From NCBI GenBank assembly GCA_036399815.1, contig DASWMK010000182.1:1-34156 (forward strand): a DNA stretch of 34,156 bases, in the 5' to 3' direction. This document shows, piece after piece, positions 32,366-34,156 of the stretch. Made by a program: the position numbers and the translations under genes. The notes beneath the pieces are model-generated. The model was given only the letters and a program-made list of their open reading frames with translations, was not told the DNA's origin and ran no database searches. Source of the stretch: Acidimicrobiales bacterium. Lineage in GTDB: Bacteria; Actinomycetota; Acidimicrobiia; Acidimicrobiales; DASWMK01. Each line of letters starts with the position of its first letter. The first letter of the stretch is position 1.

Positions 32366-33166
32366 TCAGCCCGCCCGCTCGGCGATCAGCCGCTCCACCA
32401 CCAGGGCGACGCCGTCCTCGTCGTTGCTCGCCGTCACCTCGTCGGCCGCGGCGAGCACGTGGCGGTGGGCGTTGGCGACGGCGACGCCCCGGCCGGCCCA
32501 GCCGAGCATGGACAGGTCGTTCGGCATGTCCCCGAAGGCGACGGCGTCGTCCGCGCTCAGCCCGTGCTCGGCGGCCAGCTCCTCCAGGGCGACGGCCTTG
32601 CTGACCCCGGCGGCGGAGATCTCGAGCAGCCCCGACGAGCTGGCGTGGGTGAGCGTGGCCAGGTCGCCGACCACCTCCCGCGCCGCCCGCAGCAGCTCGT
32701 CGGCCCCCATCGACTCGTGGCGGACGAGCAGCTTCGCCATGGGCGCGGCGACGAGCTCGTCGGCGTGGGCGACCAGCACGTCGTCGGGCACCGAGGCCCT
32801 CGTCCGGTAACCAGGCTCGCGCCCGAACGCCATCCCCCGCTCGACGGCGAAGGCGAGGTCGGGCAGGGCGTCGCGCAGCCGCCGCACGACGTCGGCGGCC
32901 GTCGCCGGGTCGATCGGGTTCTCGCGGACGATCTCGCCCCGCTCCAGGTCCCACACGACCGCGCCGTTGGCGCAGATGGCGAGGCCCGTGCGGCCGAGCT
33001 CCTCGGCGACCGGCGCCATCCAGCGGGGCGGCCGGCCGGTGACGACGACGACGAGGGCGCCGGCGTCCTCCGCCGCGGCCAGCGCCGCCCTCGTCCGGTC
33101 CGACACCGTGCCGTCGGAGCGCAGGAGGGTCCCGTCGAGGTCCGACGCCACCAGCCACGACGCCAC
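32366..33166 (-). CDS. Cof-type HAD-IIB phosphatase
   Basis: This 266-residue HAD hydrolase shows motif I ASDLDGTLL (Asp9 nucleophile, Asp11 acid/base), motif II VVVTGRPP (38-45), motif III Lys in GVSKAVALEELA and motif IV AFGDMPNDLSML near 212-222. The C2B cap lies between motifs II and III (about 80-190). Relatives dephosphorylate sugar phosphates, flavin mononucleotide precursors or similar; the substrate is undetermined. The GTG at 33166 is 1 nt after the upstream oxidoreductase stop, implying translational coupling. Confidence 0.93.
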   Translation of the reverse strand: MASWLVASDLDGTLLRSDGTVSDRTRAALAAAEDAGALVVVVTGRPPRWMAPVAEELGRTGLAICANGAVVWDLERGEIVRENPIDPATAADVVRRLRDALPDLAFAVERGMAFGREPGYRTRASVPDDVLVAHADELVAAPMAKLLVRHESMGADELLRAAREVVGDLATLTHASSSGLLEISAAGVSKAVALEELAAEHGLSADDAVAFGDMPNDLSMLGWAGRGVAVANAHRHVLAAADEVTASNDEDGVALVVERLIAERAG

Positions 33167-33167
33167 G

Positions 33168-34156
33168 TCAGGCCGCCTTGAGGCCCTCCATCACCCGCCG
33201 CCACCGTTCGGGGTCGCTGCGGTAGGGGGCGTAGAAGCTGATGCGGTCGACGACGTCGCCGTAGCGCTCGGACAGCCCGGCGGGCACGTCCTCGGGCTCG
33301 GCGACGACGGCGAAGGTGCGGAGGACGTCGTCGTCGATCAGGTCGCCCATGGCCTGCCACTGGCCCCGCTTCGACAGCCGGTTGAGCTCGTCCTGGAGCT
33401 CGCCCCAGCCGTGCAGCTCGAGCACGCCCCGGTAGGCGGGGGTCGACCCGTAGAAGGCGATCTGCTGGCGGACGGCGGCCGCCGACCTCGCCATGTCCGC
33501 CTCGTCGGCGCCGGTCACGACGAAGGCCGGCCCGCTGATCTCGAACTCGTCGAGGGTCCGGCCCGAGCGCTCCAGCCCCCGCCGCAGCGCCGGGAGCGTG
33601 ACCTCGCGGAGGTAGGCCTCGGTGGTGAACCCGTGGCAGAGGAACCCGTCGGCCACCTCGCCGGCGACCTCGGTCATCCGCTCGCCCACGCCGGCGAGGA
33701 ACACCTTCGGGTGGCCGTGCCGGCTCGGGCCCGGGTCGAAGAACGGGGTCATGAGCGTGTGCGTGTAGAAGTCGCCCCGGAAGTCGAGCCGCTCGCCGGT
33801 GTCCCAGGCCCGCCAGATGGCGCGGACGGCGAGGATGAACTCCCGCATGCGGGCCGCCGGCGACGACCACGGCATGCTGAACCGCTTCTCTACGTGCGGC
33901 TTGATCTGGGACCCGAGGCCGAGCACGAAGCGGCCGCCGGAGAAGGCGTGGAGGTCCCAGGCCGTGTGGGCGACGGTCATCGGGCTGCGGGCGAAGGCGA
34001 CGGCGATGCCGGTCCCGAGCTCCACCCGCTCGGTCGCCTCGGCGGCGAGCAGCAGGGGCAGGAACGGGTCGTGGCTGGTCTCGGGGGACCAGACGCCGTC
34101 GTAGCCGGCCTCCTCGGCGTCCCTGGCCGACGCGCCCGCCTCGCGCAGGCTCCCCG
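33168..34156 (-). CDS. LLM-class F420-type oxidoreductase (5' end beyond window)
   Basis: The C-terminal 329 residues of a luciferase-like monooxygenase-family protein are present. The frame is open to the window edge, and the visible start reads SLREAGASARDAEEAGYDGV, the usual family beginning just after strand 1. VELGTGIAVAFARSPM, WDLHAFSGGRFVLGLGSQ and KVFLAGVGERMTEVAGEVAD follow. In actinobacteria this branch (MSMEG_2256-like) typically uses coenzyme F420 to reduce or oxidise small substrates; the cofactor and substrate are not proven here. A GTG at 34025 would give a shorter protein, but the homology upstream shows it is internal. Confidence 0.92.
   Translation of the reverse strand, partial: GSLREAGASARDAEEAGYDGVWSPETSHDPFLPLLLAAEATERVELGTGIAVAFARSPMTVAHTAWDLHAFSGGRFVLGLGSQIKPHVEKRFSMPWSSPAARMREFILAVRAIWRAWDTGERLDFRGDFYTHTLMTPFFDPGPSRHGHPKVFLAGVGERMTEVAGEVADGFLCHGFTTEAYLREVTLPALRRGLERSGRTLDEFEISGPAFVVTGADEADMARSAAAVRQQIAFYGSTPAYRGVLELHGWGELQDELNRLSKRGQWQAMGDLIDDDVLRTFAVVAEPEDVPAGLSERYGDVVDRISFYAPYRSDPERWRRVMEGLKAA

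Noticed and set aside
34023-34025. GTG at 34025 as the start of the oxidoreductase
   Set aside because: The frame continues upstream with family-like sequence to the window edge, so the gene is cut, not complete.
1-34156. CRISPR arrays, insertion sequences, rRNA genes
   Set aside because: No regularly spaced repeats, transposase motifs or rRNA sequence seen.

Overview
The window is a high-G+C (mostly 70-78% by hand count of sample lines) piece of bacterial chromosome, almost certainly from an actinobacterium. The clues are frequent GTG starts, a mycothiol-dependent-isomerase-type protein, two F420-type enzyme families, a class II DAHP synthase, a nadD / LytR_C / rsfS block, and several -10-like TANNNT boxes placed so close to start codons that the mRNAs look leaderless. 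An uncultured Acidimicrobiia-like lineage would fit, but I cannot prove the rank from this sequence alone.

Layout. 1-4453 (minus): a maltose/maltodextrin-type ABC uptake operon (malE-malF-malG) that runs into a GH13 glycosidase cut by the window edge. 4454-6240: a conspicuously AT-richer islet with one gene, a DUF4062-domain protein of possible sensing or defence type. 6309-7737 (plus): an MDMPI/SCP2-like protein and an AlkB-like dioxygenase. 7734-14818 (minus): imidazolonepropionase, GH15 glucoamylase-like enzyme, CapA-like phosphatase, class II DAHP synthase, PPOX-type flavin/F420 protein and a group 2-like sigma-70 factor. 14914-19709 (plus): an orphan NuoF-like flavin/Fe-S protein, nadD, a repeat-rich membrane protein with a degenerate LCP-like plus LytR_C region, and rsfS. 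19728-23810 (minus): a PAS-GAF-GAF-SpoIIE phosphatase, an esterase, a DUF5655 protein, a small disordered protein and a small secreted SH3-like protein.

24263-27538 (plus) is a second compositionally distinct block (about 62% G+C in a sampled line): methyltransferase, a previously easy-to-miss 50-residue acidic peptide with a perfect Shine-Dalgarno, a PAPS-type sulfotransferase, and an MBL-fold protein with a long unassigned C-terminal region. It ends at the 3' end of a tRNA-Ala(GGC) gene, a common island position, although I see no integrase and no att repeat. I consider this the best candidate for an undescribed system: a peptide-modification cassette, possibly with tyrosine sulfation. 27711-34156 returns to the host backbone: leuS, a GNAT acetyltransferase, a fatty-acyl-AMP-ligase-like enzyme, then convergently a Cof-type HAD phosphatase and an LLM-class F420-type oxidoreductase cut by the right edge.

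Functional themes: alpha-glucan use (malEFG, GH13, GH15), core housekeeping (leuS, nadD, rsfS, DAHP synthase), stress and envelope signalling (sigma factor, SpoIIE phosphatase, CapA, LytR_C), and two probable acquisitions (the DUF4062 islet and the peptide/sulfotransferase cassette).
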